NCBI GenBank assembly: GCA_947487165.1
Contig: CANKWX010000013.1
Span: 1-64,000 of the forward strand
From: Burkholderiales bacterium
GTDB lineage: Bacteria; Pseudomonadota; Gammaproteobacteria; Burkholderiales; Burkholderiaceae_E
DNA: 64,000 nucleotides
Direction: 5' to 3'
The notes beneath the pieces were generated by a model. It ran no database searches, was not told the DNA's origin, and saw only the letters and a program-made list of their open reading frames with translations. The position numbers were made by a program, and so were the translations under genes. Below are positions 46,916 to 56,697 of the stretch, in pieces (positions within the stretch are counted from its first letter, which is position 1; each line of letters begins with the position of its first letter).

Positions 46916-47677
46916 TCAGGTCTGATCCGTTTGCTGCGAGACTGCGCTGGCCTGCTTGACGGCGTGCTGCTTCATTCGATCGCCGATCTGCGCTGCGCCA
47001 AGGACCCTGATCCCGGACTCGTCAGTGCGTAACGCGTCGATCGCAACCCGAGCGACTTGCGCCGCTGTGAGCGTCGGTATCGATCGCGGCATCATCATAA
47101 ATTGCAGGCTCAGGTAGATCTGAGCGATACGTTGCAACCAGCTGCCAACGACAGGGTCACCCTGCGTAAGCGGCCTCAGCACGGTCACACCGGTGAATGG
47201 CAGGCCCGCGATCTTGAGCTCTGTATGGTCGCTCAGGCCCTGGTGAAACTGCGAGAGCTGTTGCCATAACGGCAACGGATCGACCAGCAGCAGCCGATGT
47301 GCGCCGGCAGCACAGGCCGCCGTGGCGATCGACAGCATCGAGTCACGCGTGATCATCGCGAAGGGGGCATCGCGCCCGTAGAAAGAGCGTGCGTCGGGCG
47401 CCTGCGGATTGACGGTTTGAACGATGCAGACAGCCTCGAGCGGCGGCAGATTTTCGATCGGCGCGAGCGCCAGTCCGCGTACGCCAAGCGACATGGTCGC
47501 GTCGCCATCGGCCAGCGCGACGACCTCGTCATAGCCGCCGCGTGACAGCGCCTCGGCCAGTAGCGCATCTCCCAGGCGGCCGACCGCGCCCGCGATCAGC
47601 ATGCGGCGCTGGCCGCGGCTGGAACCTTGCGCAGGCCTGGCCGCAGCACGGATTGCGAAATCGGGATCGAGGGGCAT
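46916..47677 (-). CDS. NAD(P)-binding Rossmann-fold protein
   Basis: A 253-residue short-chain-dehydrogenase-like or NmrA-like protein. The nucleotide motif is RRMLIAGAVGRLGDALLAEAL (G-x-x-G-x-x-G), followed by a central ITRDSMLSIATAACAAGAHRLLLVDP strand. The classic YxxxK catalytic pair is not obvious, so it may be a sensor or an atypical reductase. A later ATG at 47602 (MLIAGAVG) would remove the charged leader. It lies 18 bases downstream of the TRIC gene on the minus strand. Confidence 0.75.
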   Translation of the reverse strand: MPLDPDFAIRAAARPAQGSSRGQRRMLIAGAVGRLGDALLAEALSRGGYDEVVALADGDATMSLGVRGLALAPIENLPPLEAVCIVQTVNPQAPDARSFYGRDAPFAMITRDSMLSIATAACAAGAHRLLLVDPLPLWQQLSQFHQGLSDHTELKIAGLPFTGVTVLRPLTQGDPVVGSWLQRIAQIYLSLQFMMMPRSIPTLTAAQVARVAIDALRTDESGIRVLGAAQIGDRMKQHAVKQASAVSQQTDQT

Positions 47678-47695
47678 CGGTTCAGGATAACCGAG

Positions 47696-48334
47696 TCAAA
47701 CGCGCCAGGCCGGCAGCTCCAGGTTGCGCCAGATGGCCATGGCTCTCAAACCGGCGGTCACACTGACACTGGCCAGCAGCGCCAGCCATTCTGGCGCGGC
47801 GATCTGCAGCAGGCCGATATAGACCCAGCCGCCTGCGAAGGCGCAGACCGCATAGGGTCGATGGTCCTTGAATGCGCTGGGGATCTGGTTGCACATGATG
47901 TCGCGTAGAACCCCACCGAACACACCGGTAATGACGCCCATCAGCACCGCGACAACGGCCGGCATCTGCAGCTGCAGCGCCTGGTCCACGCCAGTGGCCG
48001 CAAACAGCCCGAGGCCTAGCGCATCGGGCCACTGGATCGCACGCTCGGTCAGGTCGAAATGGCGGCGTCGCAAGAACAGCATTGCCAGCACACACAGTGC
48101 CAGGACGCCCCACAGCACCTCGACATGACGTACCCAGAAGAACGGTCGCTGGTCCAGGAGCAGGTCGCGCAGTGTGCCGCCACCGAATGCGGCCAGGAAT
48201 CCGATTGCACACACCCCGACAGCATCCATCCGCTTTCGCGCCGCCTCGAGGACGCCGGACAACGCAAAGGCGGCTGTCGCGCCGAGTTCGACCAGCAGCC
48301 GCAGTGATTCGCCCCAGAGTTGAATATTTTTCAT
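47696..48334 (-). CDS. TRIC-family (UPF0126) membrane cation channel
   Basis: A 212-residue protein with about seven hydrophobic helices and an internal duplication, the pattern of UPF0126/TRIC proteins, which form homotrimeric cation channels. The two conserved half-repeats are FGGGTLRDLLLDQ and FGGVLRDIMCNQIP, each with the Gly-Gly-x-x-Arg-Asp motif. It is likely in the inner membrane and permeable to K+ or a small metabolite. Confidence 0.9.
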   Translation of the reverse strand: MKNIQLWGESLRLLVELGATAAFALSGVLEAARKRMDAVGVCAIGFLAAFGGGTLRDLLLDQRPFFWVRHVEVLWGVLALCVLAMLFLRRRHFDLTERAIQWPDALGLGLFAATGVDQALQLQMPAVVAVLMGVITGVFGGVLRDIMCNQIPSAFKDHRPYAVCAFAGGWVYIGLLQIAAPEWLALLASVSVTAGLRAMAIWRNLELPAWRV

Positions 48335-48363
48335 TGCGGCATTGTCTGATGACGTGCCTGCAC

Positions 48364-48972
48364 TCAGATCCCTTGAGGCCCGCCTATGGTTCGATCAATT
48401 GCGCGAAGGCGTTCCAGCGGGTTGGCCTCGCGCAGCAAATCCACCTTGGCACTCGCGGACAGGTTCAGCAGCTCAGCCCAGCGATCTGCGACCCAGCCAC
48501 ACTCATCCAGACGGAAGGGCGCGAGCAAAGGCAGTTCGGGCAGTTGGCCCTCTTTTTGGGTCTGCGCAATGCCTTGCCCCAGGCGAAGCGCGAGGTAGTT
48601 CAATTCAGCAGGGATCTCGACCGCAGGATCGGCCGGCAGGAAGTCAACTTCGGCCTGCCACACGCCGAGCGGGCCGGGGTAGGTACTGTGCAGCTGAAAG
48701 CGCCTGCCACCCCGGCAGCGAATGCGCAGCAGGGCCGCTTGCACCGTGTCGAGTGTTTCAATGTGCGCCATCGTACCGTGGCTGAAAAGCGCCGGAGTTT
48801 GTCCCGGCACCATGACTTCTTTGCCTTCCTGTATCGACACCACGCCAAAAGCTGTCTGCTCCCGGTAACACCTGCGCACGAGATCCAGATAGCGCACTTC
48901 AAAGATTTGCAGGTCCAAACAGCCATCGGGGAACAGGCCGCTCGAGAGTGGAAAGACAGAGATGATTTCCAT
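48364..48972 (-). CDS. LON-substrate-binding-domain protein
   Basis: A 202-residue stand-alone LON N-terminal domain protein, related to the substrate-recognition domain of Lon protease. The start MEIISVFPLSSGLFPDGCLDLQIFEVRYLDL matches PUA-like LON-N domains (FPL..P, IFExRY). No protease or ATPase domain follows. The function in bacteria is unclear; possibly an adaptor or oxidative-stress protein. It is 29 bases upstream of the TRIC gene. Confidence 0.85.
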   Translation of the reverse strand: MEIISVFPLSSGLFPDGCLDLQIFEVRYLDLVRRCYREQTAFGVVSIQEGKEVMVPGQTPALFSHGTMAHIETLDTVQAALLRIRCRGGRRFQLHSTYPGPLGVWQAEVDFLPADPAVEIPAELNYLALRLGQGIAQTQKEGQLPELPLLAPFRLDECGWVADRWAELLNLSASAKVDLLREANPLERLRAIDRTIGGPQGI

Positions 48973-49346
48973 ATGCGGGAGTCGGCAAGCCTTTGCAAAA
49001 AATGAAGTTTGCTTCGAAACGTTCGGGCCGCGGTTTGCAGTTGAATATACGGAAATTCATTGTCCGGGATTTTTTGCAAATCCCCCAGGAAGACAGCACG
49101 CCGGCAGCGGATTGGCGACGTCATTGATGCGCATCGCACCAGGATCGGTTCTGTCAGACCACGAACCGGTCCTGATCGAACAGACCTGGGTGATCAAAGA
49201 GTACTTGGTTGATCAGACATTCGCCACGCGGCGGCCTGCGCTTTAGGCCGTAGAACGCTAAGATAACCGCCCAGGCAGCCCCTGGGGCCGAGTAGGGCGC
49301 GCCAACGCCACCATTCGCCGCGTCGTCCCGCCCATCGGAGCCCGCC
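48973..49346. other. Gap between the LON-domain gene and fhs
   Basis: About 370 bases, with no supported gene; a 94-codon plus-strand frame lacks motifs. A hairpin GGGATTT / AAATCCC at 49066-49084 is visible. The promoter of fhs should be in the right half, but I cannot define it. There is no tetrahydrofolate riboswitch that I can recognise. Confidence 0.45.
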
Positions 49347-51035
49347 TTGCCACTCAGCGACATCGACATCGCCCAACGCGCCACCTTGCGCCGCATCACT
49401 GACCTGGCGCTTGATCGCCTGGGCATCGCCGACACGCAGCTGGTGCCCTACGGTCATTACAAGGCGAAGATTGACCTGGGCTACCTCGCGTCCTTGCGTG
49501 ACCGGCCCGACGGCAAGCTGGTGCTGGTCACCGCGATCAGCCCCACGCCGGCCGGCGAGGGCAAGACCACCACCACGGTGGGCCTGGGCGACGCGTTGAA
49601 CCACATCGGCAAAAAGGCGGTGATTGCGCTGCGCGAGCCCAGCCTGGGTCCAGTGTTCGGCATGAAGGGCGGAGCGGCCGGCGGGGGTTACTCGCAGGTG
49701 GTGCCGATGGAGGACATCAACCTTCACTTCACCGGTGACTTCGCGGCCATTGCTTCGGCCAATAATCTCCTGGCTGCGGCCATCGACAATCACATCCACC
49801 ACGGCAACGCGCTGGGCATCGACATGCGGCGAATCACCTGGAAACGGGTGATCGACATGAACGACCGCGCGCTGCGCAACATCACGGCCGGGCTGGGCGG
49901 GCCAGGCAACGGCTACCCGCGTCAGGACGGCTTCGACATCGTCGTCGCGTCCGAAGTCATGGCCATCTTCTGCCTGGCCACCTCGCTGGCGGACCTCAAG
50001 GCGCGGCTGGGCCGCATCGTGGTGGCAGAGACGCGCGACCGCCAACCGGTATGTGCTGCCGACCTGAAGGTGCATGGCGCGATGACCGTACTGCTGAAAG
50101 ATGCGCTGGCCCCGAACCTGGTGCAGACGCTCGAGAATAATCCGGCCATTCTGCACGGCGGCCCGTTTGCCAATATCGCGCATGGCTGCAACAGTGTGAT
50201 CGCGACCCAGGCGGCGCTGAAACTGGGCGATTATGTGGTCACCGAGGCAGGCTTCGGCGCAGACCTCGGGGCCGAAAAGTTCATCGACATCAAATGTCGT
50301 AAGAGCGGGCTGCGCCCCGACTGCGCCGTTATCGTCGCCACCGTGAGAGCGCTGAAATACCACGGCGGCGTTGACCTGAATGCGCTGAGCATCGAGGACC
50401 TGCCGGCACTGGGTCGAGGCCTGGCAAACCTTGAGCGGCATGTCCGCAATCTGCGCGAGGTGTTCGGGCTGCCCTGCGTGGTCTCGATCAACCACTTCAT
50501 TGCCGACACCGAGGCCGAGCACGCACTGCTGCGCCAGCGAATCGGCGCCTTGGGCGTGCCGGTGCTCACCGCGCGCCACTGGGCCGAGGGCGGGCGTGGC
50601 GCGTCCGACGTGGCGCGCGAGGTGGTGCGCGTGTGCGAGCAGTCCCGTGATCAGGTCACGCCGGTGCGCTTTGCCTACGATGACGCCCTGCCGCTGTGGG
50701 AAAAGATGACGACGCTTGCGCGCAAGATCTATGGCGCTGCCGGCATCAGCGCTTCCGCCGATGTGAAGGCGCAGGTGCAGCGCCTGCAAGATGCCGGCTA
50801 CGGCCACTACCCGGTGTGCGTGGCCAAGACGCAGTACAGCTTTTCTACCGACGCGGCGCTGCGCGGCGCGCCGTCTGACCACACCGTGAATGTGCGCGAG
50901 GTTCGGCTGTCAGCGGGTGCCGAGTTTGTCGTGATGGTCTGCGGCGACATCATGACCATGCCCGGTCTGCCCAAGCTGCCGTCTGCCGAGCAGATCGACC
51001 TGGATGAGCAGGGCAGGGTGATCGGGCTGTTCTGA
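49347..51035 (+). CDS. fhs: Formate--tetrahydrofolate ligase
   Basis: Fhs makes 10-formyl-THF from formate, THF and ATP. The 562-residue protein has the P-loop [18 protein letters not shown], the following [35 protein letters not shown] and the C-terminal [27 protein letters not shown], all Fhs hallmarks. The TTG start has a GGAG seven bases upstream; residues [12 protein letters not shown] fit the family N-terminus. The gene stands alone without folD or formate genes nearby, so it may supply C1 units or have been acquired separately. Confidence 0.96.
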   Translation: MPLSDIDIAQRATLRRITDLALDRLGIADTQLVPYGHYKAKIDLGYLASLRDRPDGKLVLVTAISPTPAGEGKTTTTVGLGDALNHIGKKAVIALREPSLGPVFGMKGGAAGGGYSQVVPMEDINLHFTGDFAAIASANNLLAAAIDNHIHHGNALGIDMRRITWKRVIDMNDRALRNITAGLGGPGNGYPRQDGFDIVVASEVMAIFCLATSLADLKARLGRIVVAETRDRQPVCAADLKVHGAMTVLLKDALAPNLVQTLENNPAILHGGPFANIAHGCNSVIATQAALKLGDYVVTEAGFGADLGAEKFIDIKCRKSGLRPDCAVIVATVRALKYHGGVDLNALSIEDLPALGRGLANLERHVRNLREVFGLPCVVSINHFIADTEAEHALLRQRIGALGVPVLTARHWAEGGRGASDVAREVVRVCEQSRDQVTPVRFAYDDALPLWEKMTTLARKIYGAAGISASADVKAQVQRLQDAGYGHYPVCVAKTQYSFSTDAALRGAPSDHTVNVREVRLSAGAEFVVMVCGDIMTMPGLPKLPSAEQIDLDEQGRVIGLF

Positions 51036-51040
51036 TCAGC

Positions 51041-51196
51041 GTGGCCACCTACACAATCCCCAACGGGATCCAGATGGCGATGGTCTCCTATCTGATGGCG
51101 ATCGAGCTGAATCAGTCGCCGGGCAGCTTTGGCATTATCAACAACTCTGCTTCGACGCAAAGATCGGGCGGCAGAAGAAAGGCGCGCGAAAAATAG
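51041..51196 (+). CDS. Small unrecognised ORF (51 residues)
   Basis: A GTG-started frame of 51 codons just after fhs. It reads MATYTIPNGIQMAMVSYLMA..., then IELNQSPGSFGIINNSAS and a basic tail (RSGGRRKAREK). The first 35 residues look like real protein (amphipathic helix) rather than noise, but I do not know the family and no Shine-Dalgarno is clear. It could be a small protein or the remnant of a larger gene. Confidence 0.3.
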   Translation: MATYTIPNGIQMAMVSYLMAIELNQSPGSFGIINNSASTQRSGGRRKAREK

Positions 51197-51350
51197 TCGA
51201 CGCGTCTGCCTCTGAATGGCTGACAGGCTTTTCGACATTCGACGCATGCTGTGCGGGCGAGACGTACAATCTTTCTGAATGCGGTCTTTCGATTTGTTCG
51301 GATGCCCGAGGTCGAGACGCCGATCGTTTGATCATTGCCCAAGTCACTTC

Positions 51351-52130
51351 ATGTCCCCTCGGCGCCTGCTGCTCGAACAGACCCTTGCCGTCGCTCAGCG
51401 CCTGCTGGTGGAGCAGTGGCGTCAGCGGCGAGGCCTGATCTTCTGGGCTGTGTTTCCTGCGGCGATGATGTTGCTGTTCGGGCTAGTCTATGCGCATAAC
51501 GACAGCATGCGAGCCGGCCTGGATGCGGCAGCGGCAGGCATTCTGATGGGTGCGGCGCTGTTTTTCAGTTGCCTGGGCGGGACGGTGGCGATCATCGCAG
51601 CCGAGCGCGAGCGCCGTACCTTGCGCCGTTTGCTGGCCTCACCACTGCATCCGGCAGCCTATTTCCTTGGCGTCGTGTTGGCGCAGTTGTTGCTGGCAGT
51701 GGTGCAAGTGGTGATGCTCTACAGCATTGCCTGGCTCATCGGTGCGCGCTACCACGGCAGCCTTTGGCTGGGCGGTCTGATCCTGTTGCTCTCGGTGTTC
51801 GCTTACGTTGGTATGGGCTTTTTTCTGGGTGCACGATTTGCCCGGCGCAGCGAAGAGGTGGTGGTCGCCCTGTCGGCCATCGGTGTACCGCTGCTGGTGT
51901 TGGGAGGTACCTTTTTTCCGCTTGAAATCATGCCGCGCACCATGCAGGCGGCGGCACAGCTGAACCCCATGCTGCACATGAACCAGGCCTTCAAGGGCGT
52001 GGCGGCCTACAGCATGGGCGTGGCCGAACTGCGTTTCGAGCTGTCTTTTCTGGTGGTCTTCTGTGGCCTTTCCCTCGCGCTGGGTGTCAGGTCATATCGG
52101 CAGTTGCTGCTGTTGGAGCAGCGTCCATGA
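51351..52130 (+). CDS. ABC-2 type transporter permease
   Basis: A 259-residue membrane protein with six hydrophobic helices after a cytosolic N-terminus. ERERRTLRRLLASPLHPAAYFLGVV is the conserved coupling segment of ABC-2 permeases, and ALSAIGVPLLVLGGTFFPLEIMPRTMQAAAQLNPMLHM is the family signature near the end. Such half-exporters move drugs, lipids or polysaccharides. I use the ATG MSPRRLLLEQ; the longer frame begins before the promoter region. It is coupled by ATGA to the ATPase. Confidence 0.9.
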   Translation: MSPRRLLLEQTLAVAQRLLVEQWRQRRGLIFWAVFPAAMMLLFGLVYAHNDSMRAGLDAAAAGILMGAALFFSCLGGTVAIIAAERERRTLRRLLASPLHPAAYFLGVVLAQLLLAVVQVVMLYSIAWLIGARYHGSLWLGGLILLLSVFAYVGMGFFLGARFARRSEEVVVALSAIGVPLLVLGGTFFPLEIMPRTMQAAAQLNPMLHMNQAFKGVAAYSMGVAELRFELSFLVVFCGLSLALGVRSYRQLLLLEQRP

Positions 52131-53050
52131 CAGTTGCCCTGGCGATCGAGGGGCTGCACAAGGGGTTTGCCGGTCGGCAGGTACTCGACGGCTTCAGCTT
52201 GCAGGTGCGGCGCGGTGAGGTGATGGGCCTGCTGGGCCCAAACGGTTGTGGCAAGTCCACGGTGCTGAACATCGTTTGCCAATTGCTGCAGGCCGATGCC
52301 GGACAGGTTCAACTGATGGGCCAACCGCTTGCCCAGCTTGGTGCCGGTGCCCGCGCGCGGGTAGGCCTGTGCGCGCAAGACTGCGCGCTCTATCCTGACT
52401 TGCTGCCCCAGGAAAACCTGCATTTTTTCGGCCGTCTTCATGGCCTGTCAGCCGTTCAACGCTACGCACGCGTCAACGAACTGATGGACAGTTTTGGTCT
52501 GGGTCCGCATGCGGCAACCCGGGTAGGCCGACTTTCCGGTGGCTGGCAGCAGCGCCTGCATCTCGCCGTGGCACTGATGCATCGCCCAGAGCTCCTGATA
52601 CTGGACGAGCCAACGGCGGCAGTTGATGTTGCCGCACGACTCGAGTTGTGGCGCCTGATCGAGGGCCTGCGCGACAGCGGCACCACCATCCTGATGACCA
52701 GTCATCAACTGGCCGAGGCCGAACGCCTGTGCAGCCGCGTCGCCTTGATGCAGTCTGGCCGGGTGGCAGCTCTGGGCACCGTGCCCGAGCTGCTGGCCCG
52801 TGTACCGGGTCAGGCGGTGGCCAAGCTGCAGTCGCGAGACAATGCGACCACGATGCGGCGTGCGCAGAGTCACGGCTGGGTCGTACTCCAGCGCGCGGGG
52901 CAGTTGAGCTGCTTGCTTCCGCGCCATTTGAGTCTGCGCGAGGTGGTGGATGCGCTGGACGGTCCGGAGGTCAGCGCGGTCAGCGTTCAAGCCGTGACGC
53001 TCGAGGATGCTTATCTTGAACTGGTCGGCGACGATGTCGTGATCGGATAG
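52127..53050 (+). CDS. ABC transporter ATP-binding protein
   Basis: A 307-residue ATPase partner of the preceding permease. Walker A is GLLGPNGCGKST, the signature is RLSGGWQQRLHLA (LSGGxQQ), Walker B is LLILDEPTAAVD and the switch is TSHQLAEAE. The extra C-terminal domain (about 220-307) is usual in DrrA/CcmA-like exporters. Its ATG overlaps the permease stop. The substrate is unknown. Confidence 0.93.
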   Translation: MTVALAIEGLHKGFAGRQVLDGFSLQVRRGEVMGLLGPNGCGKSTVLNIVCQLLQADAGQVQLMGQPLAQLGAGARARVGLCAQDCALYPDLLPQENLHFFGRLHGLSAVQRYARVNELMDSFGLGPHAATRVGRLSGGWQQRLHLAVALMHRPELLILDEPTAAVDVAARLELWRLIEGLRDSGTTILMTSHQLAEAERLCSRVALMQSGRVAALGTVPELLARVPGQAVAKLQSRDNATTMRRAQSHGWVVLQRAGQLSCLLPRHLSLREVVDALDGPEVSAVSVQAVTLEDAYLELVGDDVVIG

Positions 53051-53148
53051 CCGCTCGCCAGCGAGCCACCCCGACGACCTTCCTGACACTGCTCCCTGCT
53101 CTGGCTGCGGTAAGCTCGTTCGATCGACGCTTTCCATTCCGACATGCC

Positions 53149-54375
53149 ATGGCTCTGATCCAGACTGTTCCCGGTTCTGCTTTTCGCGACGCGGCTGCAC
53201 CGCCTGATACCGGCCGCCCGAGTGCACGAACCCTCGAGATTTTGCACACCCTGGTTGGCTTCGATACCGTCAGCCGCAATTCCAACCTGGGGCTGATCGA
53301 ATGGGTTCGCGATGAACTGGCGAGGCTTGGCGTCGCGTCTCGGCTGAGCTGGGATGCTGATCGGCGCAAGGCCAATCTGTTTGCCACCCTGGGCGACGGG
53401 CGAGCGCCAGGCATCGTGCTTTCGGGGCACACCGACGTGGTACCGGTCGACGGCCAGGACTGGCACAGCGATCCGTTCAAGGTCACCGAGCGTGATGGCA
53501 AGCTCTTTGGGCGCGGCACGGCCGACATGAAGGGTTATATCGCGAGTGCGCTGGCTGCGGCGCCGGCCATCCTGCAGGCCAATCTGCCCAGCGCGGTGCA
53601 TTTCGCGTTCTCGTATGACGAAGAGGTCGGGTGCTTCGGCGTGCATGAGCTCATCAAGGATCTGCGGGAAGCAGGCATTCAGCCGGCGGGCTGCATTGTG
53701 GGTGAGCCAACCCTCATGCAACCGGTCGTGTCGCACAAGGGCACCTGGCGACTGCGTTGCTGTTTCCGGGGTCGCGAGGCTCATTCGGCGATGCCCACCC
53801 ACGGTGTCAATGCGGTGGAGTACGCCGCGCAGCTGGTGGTCTTCATGCGCGAGGTGGCCGCGCGATTCGTGCGTGAAGAGCCGCGTGATGAGGGCTTTCC
53901 TGTGCCCTTCAGCACCATCCAGACCACCACCATCGCGGGCGGCACGGCTCAGAACATCGTGCCCAATCTGTGCGAGCTCACGGTCGATCTGCGTACCATG
54001 CCCGGCACTTCGTTTGATACCCTGCATGCCCAGATCCGTGCCTTCGCTGCGCAGCTCGATGCGCAGATGAAACATGAGTCGCCCGAGACCGGCTGCGAGG
54101 TGGAGTTTCTCGCTGGCGTACCCGCCTTCGTCGTTGAAGACACGGCGCCAATCGTGAACTATGCGCGGCGACTCGCGCGCACGCAGGGCGCGGGCAAGGT
54201 GACCTTCGGCACCGAAGCTGGCATTTTTTCTGAAGCGGGCATCCCCACGGTCATCATCGGACCGGGCAGCATCGATGACGCGCACCGTCCCGATGAATTC
54301 GTGTCGCTGCAGCAGCTTGCCGACTGCGACACCTTCATGCAGCGGCTGATTGAATCGAAGTTCGACTGGCGCTGA
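53149..54375 (+). CDS. argE: Acetylornithine deacetylase
   Basis: ArgE removes the acetyl group of N-acetylornithine in arginine synthesis. The 408-residue M20 peptidase has GHTDVVPVDGQDW (metal His/Asp), GRGTADMKGYIAS (bridging Asp), YDEEVGCFGVHEL (catalytic Glu-Glu) and a C-terminal metal His in IIGPGSIDDAHRPDEFV. The start MALIQTVPGSAFRD lies 98 bases after the ABC ATPase. It converges with the CaiB gene. Confidence 0.93.
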   Translation: MALIQTVPGSAFRDAAAPPDTGRPSARTLEILHTLVGFDTVSRNSNLGLIEWVRDELARLGVASRLSWDADRRKANLFATLGDGRAPGIVLSGHTDVVPVDGQDWHSDPFKVTERDGKLFGRGTADMKGYIASALAAAPAILQANLPSAVHFAFSYDEEVGCFGVHELIKDLREAGIQPAGCIVGEPTLMQPVVSHKGTWRLRCCFRGREAHSAMPTHGVNAVEYAAQLVVFMREVAARFVREEPRDEGFPVPFSTIQTTTIAGGTAQNIVPNLCELTVDLRTMPGTSFDTLHAQIRAFAAQLDAQMKHESPETGCEVEFLAGVPAFVVEDTAPIVNYARRLARTQGAGKVTFGTEAGIFSEAGIPTVIIGPGSIDDAHRPDEFVSLQQLADCDTFMQRLIESKFDWR

Positions 54376-54447
54376 TGCGCCTGCCCAGAACCTGACCCCC
54401 TGATCAGCCCGGTGCGCTGACCTTGCCCACGCAGACCGCTGCCTGCG

Positions 54448-55629
54448 TCAAGGCGCCTGCAACACCTTGTCCGTGAGCGCCTGCTGGATCCGATCCTCGG
54501 CGATGCCTGCCTCGCGCAGCACTTCGAGCGTGTGCTCGCCGATGGCCGGTGCGGGTCTGCGCACGCTTGCCTTCCAGCCCGAGGCGCGCGCCGGAAATCC
54601 CAGTTCGCGCATCGGTCCGATGCCCGGCTGGTCGACCTCGGCGATCAGTCCCAGATGCTTGACCTGATCGTCTTCGAAGACCTGCGGGAACTCGTAGACC
54701 GGCCCGGCTGCAATTGAGGCAGCTTCCATGCGATCGACCCAATCGTCGGTCAGACGCGAGCGAAAGATCGGGTCGATGCGCGCGCGAAGCGCCGGGTGAT
54801 TCGCGATGCGCGCCGCATTGTTGGCAAAAGCCGGGTCAAGGCCGAGCGGCGAGTCGCCCAGCGCATCGCAAAAACGTCCCCATTGCGCGGGATTGAGCAG
54901 CGTGATGCTGATCAGGCCGTCCTTCGTCTCGAACACCTCGGCCGGACAGACCACCGCGTTGCGATTACCTGCGCGCGCCGGCACGATGCCGCCGGTCAGG
55001 TAATTGGCTGCCGGGTCGGGCAGCAGGCCGAGCGCCGAAGACAGCAGGTTGACATCGATGTGCTGGCCCTCGCCGGTCCGCAAGCGGTGAACCAGCGCTG
55101 CGTTGATCATCGCAAAAGCCATATAGGAGCTGGCCGCATCGGCCACCGATCCTCCGGGGCGCAGCGGCGGCCCGCCTGGCACGCCGGTCAGCGCACTGAT
55201 GCCACTCATGCCAAGCGCCACGCCGTTGTAGCCCGGCTTGTGGCCCTTAGGACCGTCCTGTCCGAAGCCCGAGACCGAGGCATAGACGATTGCCGGGTTG
55301 AGCGCGCGCACCGCCTCATATCCCAGGCCCATCTCCGCAGCGGTGCCCGGCAGGAAGTTCTCGATGACCACATCGGCGCGCGCCGCGAGGATCAGCGCGA
55401 GATCGCGGCCCTCAGGCTTTTTCAGATCGATCGCGATGCCGCGCTTGTTGCGATTGACCGCCGCAAAGGCCGGGCTGATGCCGTCCTTGCCGCCGATGTG
55501 GCGCATGTCGTCGCCGGCTCCCGGTCGCTCGACCTTGATGACATCTGCACCGAGATCGGCGAGCAGCATTGCGCAATAAGGTCCCGCGATGACGCGCGAC
55601 AGATCGAGAACCTTGATGCCTTCGAGCAT
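54448..55629 (-). CDS. CaiB/BaiF family CoA-transferase
   Basis: A 393-residue class III CoA-transferase. It starts MLEGIKVLDLSRVIAGPYCAMLLADLGADVIKVE, the family N-terminus, with GGKDGISPAFAAVNRNKRGIAIDLKKPEGR and the catalytic-aspartate region GGSVADAASSYMAF. Such enzymes activate acids such as oxalate, carnitine, succinate or branched acids to CoA esters. Together with the upstream dehydrogenases it suggests catabolism of a carboxylic acid; the substrate is unknown. Confidence 0.92.
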   Translation of the reverse strand: MLEGIKVLDLSRVIAGPYCAMLLADLGADVIKVERPGAGDDMRHIGGKDGISPAFAAVNRNKRGIAIDLKKPEGRDLALILAARADVVIENFLPGTAAEMGLGYEAVRALNPAIVYASVSGFGQDGPKGHKPGYNGVALGMSGISALTGVPGGPPLRPGGSVADAASSYMAFAMINAALVHRLRTGEGQHIDVNLLSSALGLLPDPAANYLTGGIVPARAGNRNAVVCPAEVFETKDGLISITLLNPAQWGRFCDALGDSPLGLDPAFANNAARIANHPALRARIDPIFRSRLTDDWVDRMEAASIAAGPVYEFPQVFEDDQVKHLGLIAEVDQPGIGPMRELGFPARASGWKASVRRPAPAIGEHTLEVLREAGIAEDRIQQALTDKVLQAP

Positions 55630-55697
55630 GGTGACCTGAGGGTGAGTGTCAGTGGTGTTGGGTGCATGATAACGACCATCGACGAGTGGATGAGGAT

Positions 55698-56645
55698 CTA
55701 CAGCCCTGCGGCCACCCGGAATTGACGAGCGATCTCCGACATGTCCGCCCCGGCTGCAGCTTGTTTCGTCGCATCAGCCCAGATCTTTGCATTGGCCTGG
55801 GCGAGCACGGTCTGAACGCCGGTCGAATCGATCAGCGCCATCGCGATGCCCACATCCTTGTTCATGAGCGCCAGCGCAAAACCGAAATCCCAGGTCTGAG
55901 GCAGGATGGCCTTTGGCCAGACCCGGTTGCTCATGAAGCTGCCGCCGCTCGATGCATCGACAATGCTGTGCATGACGGCCGGATCAAGGCCGAACTTCTC
56001 GCCGATCGCAAACACCTCGGCGCTCGCTGCAAGAATGGTGGCCCCCAGCAGATTGTTCAAAGCTTTGACCGCATGGCCCGCGCCCACCTCTCCGGCGCGA
56101 ATCACCTTACTCCCCAGGCAGGCCAGCAGCGGGCGCGCGCGCTCGAATTCAGCTTCTGATGCACCCACCATCACTGCGAGGCTGGCTGCCTGCGCCCCGC
56201 CCACGCCACCCGATACCGGCGCATCAATGAAGCTGATCTGCCGCGTCCGGGCGACAGCCTGATTGGCAATGGTGCGCCCAGGCGTGGACGAGCCCATGTC
56301 GATGACCAGAGTGCCCGGTCGCAACCACGACAACACACCGCCGGTCGCCGACTCGACCGACTGATCGACCCCGCGAAACACCTGATCGACCACATTGCTG
56401 TCGGGGAGCATCAGGATCAGGACATCGACTGCCGCAAAGTCGGCCAGCGTGTTTGCCGCCCGGGCCGGCACGCCCTCGGCCGACAACTCGGCTGCAATCT
56501 TGCCCGCAAGGGCCATGTCGGCATCATGCAGGAGCAGACCCGAGGCCGCTTTGAGGTGTCGGATCATCCGACTCCCCATTGCCCCCAACCCGATGAAACC
56601 GATGGTGCCAAAGGCACTCCCACTGCGCTTGTCTGACGCTGTCAT
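55698..56645 (-). CDS. 3-hydroxyisobutyrate dehydrogenase family protein
   Basis: A 315-residue beta-hydroxyacid dehydrogenase, second of its family in the window. GTIGFIGLGAMGSRMIRHL is the NAD motif, SFIDAPVSGGVGGAQAASLAVMVG the substrate loop and GHAVKALNNLLGATIL the catalytic-lysine helix. I start at MTASDKRSG; the longer open frame runs back into the aldehyde dehydrogenase gene. It is 52 bases downstream of that gene and 68 bases upstream of the CaiB gene, all on the minus strand. Confidence 0.9.
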   Translation of the reverse strand: MTASDKRSGSAFGTIGFIGLGAMGSRMIRHLKAASGLLLHDADMALAGKIAAELSAEGVPARAANTLADFAAVDVLILMLPDSNVVDQVFRGVDQSVESATGGVLSWLRPGTLVIDMGSSTPGRTIANQAVARTRQISFIDAPVSGGVGGAQAASLAVMVGASEAEFERARPLLACLGSKVIRAGEVGAGHAVKALNNLLGATILAASAEVFAIGEKFGLDPAVMHSIVDASSGGSFMSNRVWPKAILPQTWDFGFALALMNKDVGIAMALIDSTGVQTVLAQANAKIWADATKQAAAGADMSEIARQFRVAAGL

Positions 56646-56697
56646 GTTGCCTGCCTTGTTGTCTGGCGCTCGAACTGATGACGATCGGCTTGCACGA

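Noticed and set aside
48962-49246. A 94-codon plus-strand frame before fhs
   Set aside because: No motif, no Shine-Dalgarno and composition like intergenic DNA.
49194-50882. A 562-codon minus-strand open frame opposite fhs
   Set aside because: fhs is unambiguous on the plus strand; the antisense frame has no motif.
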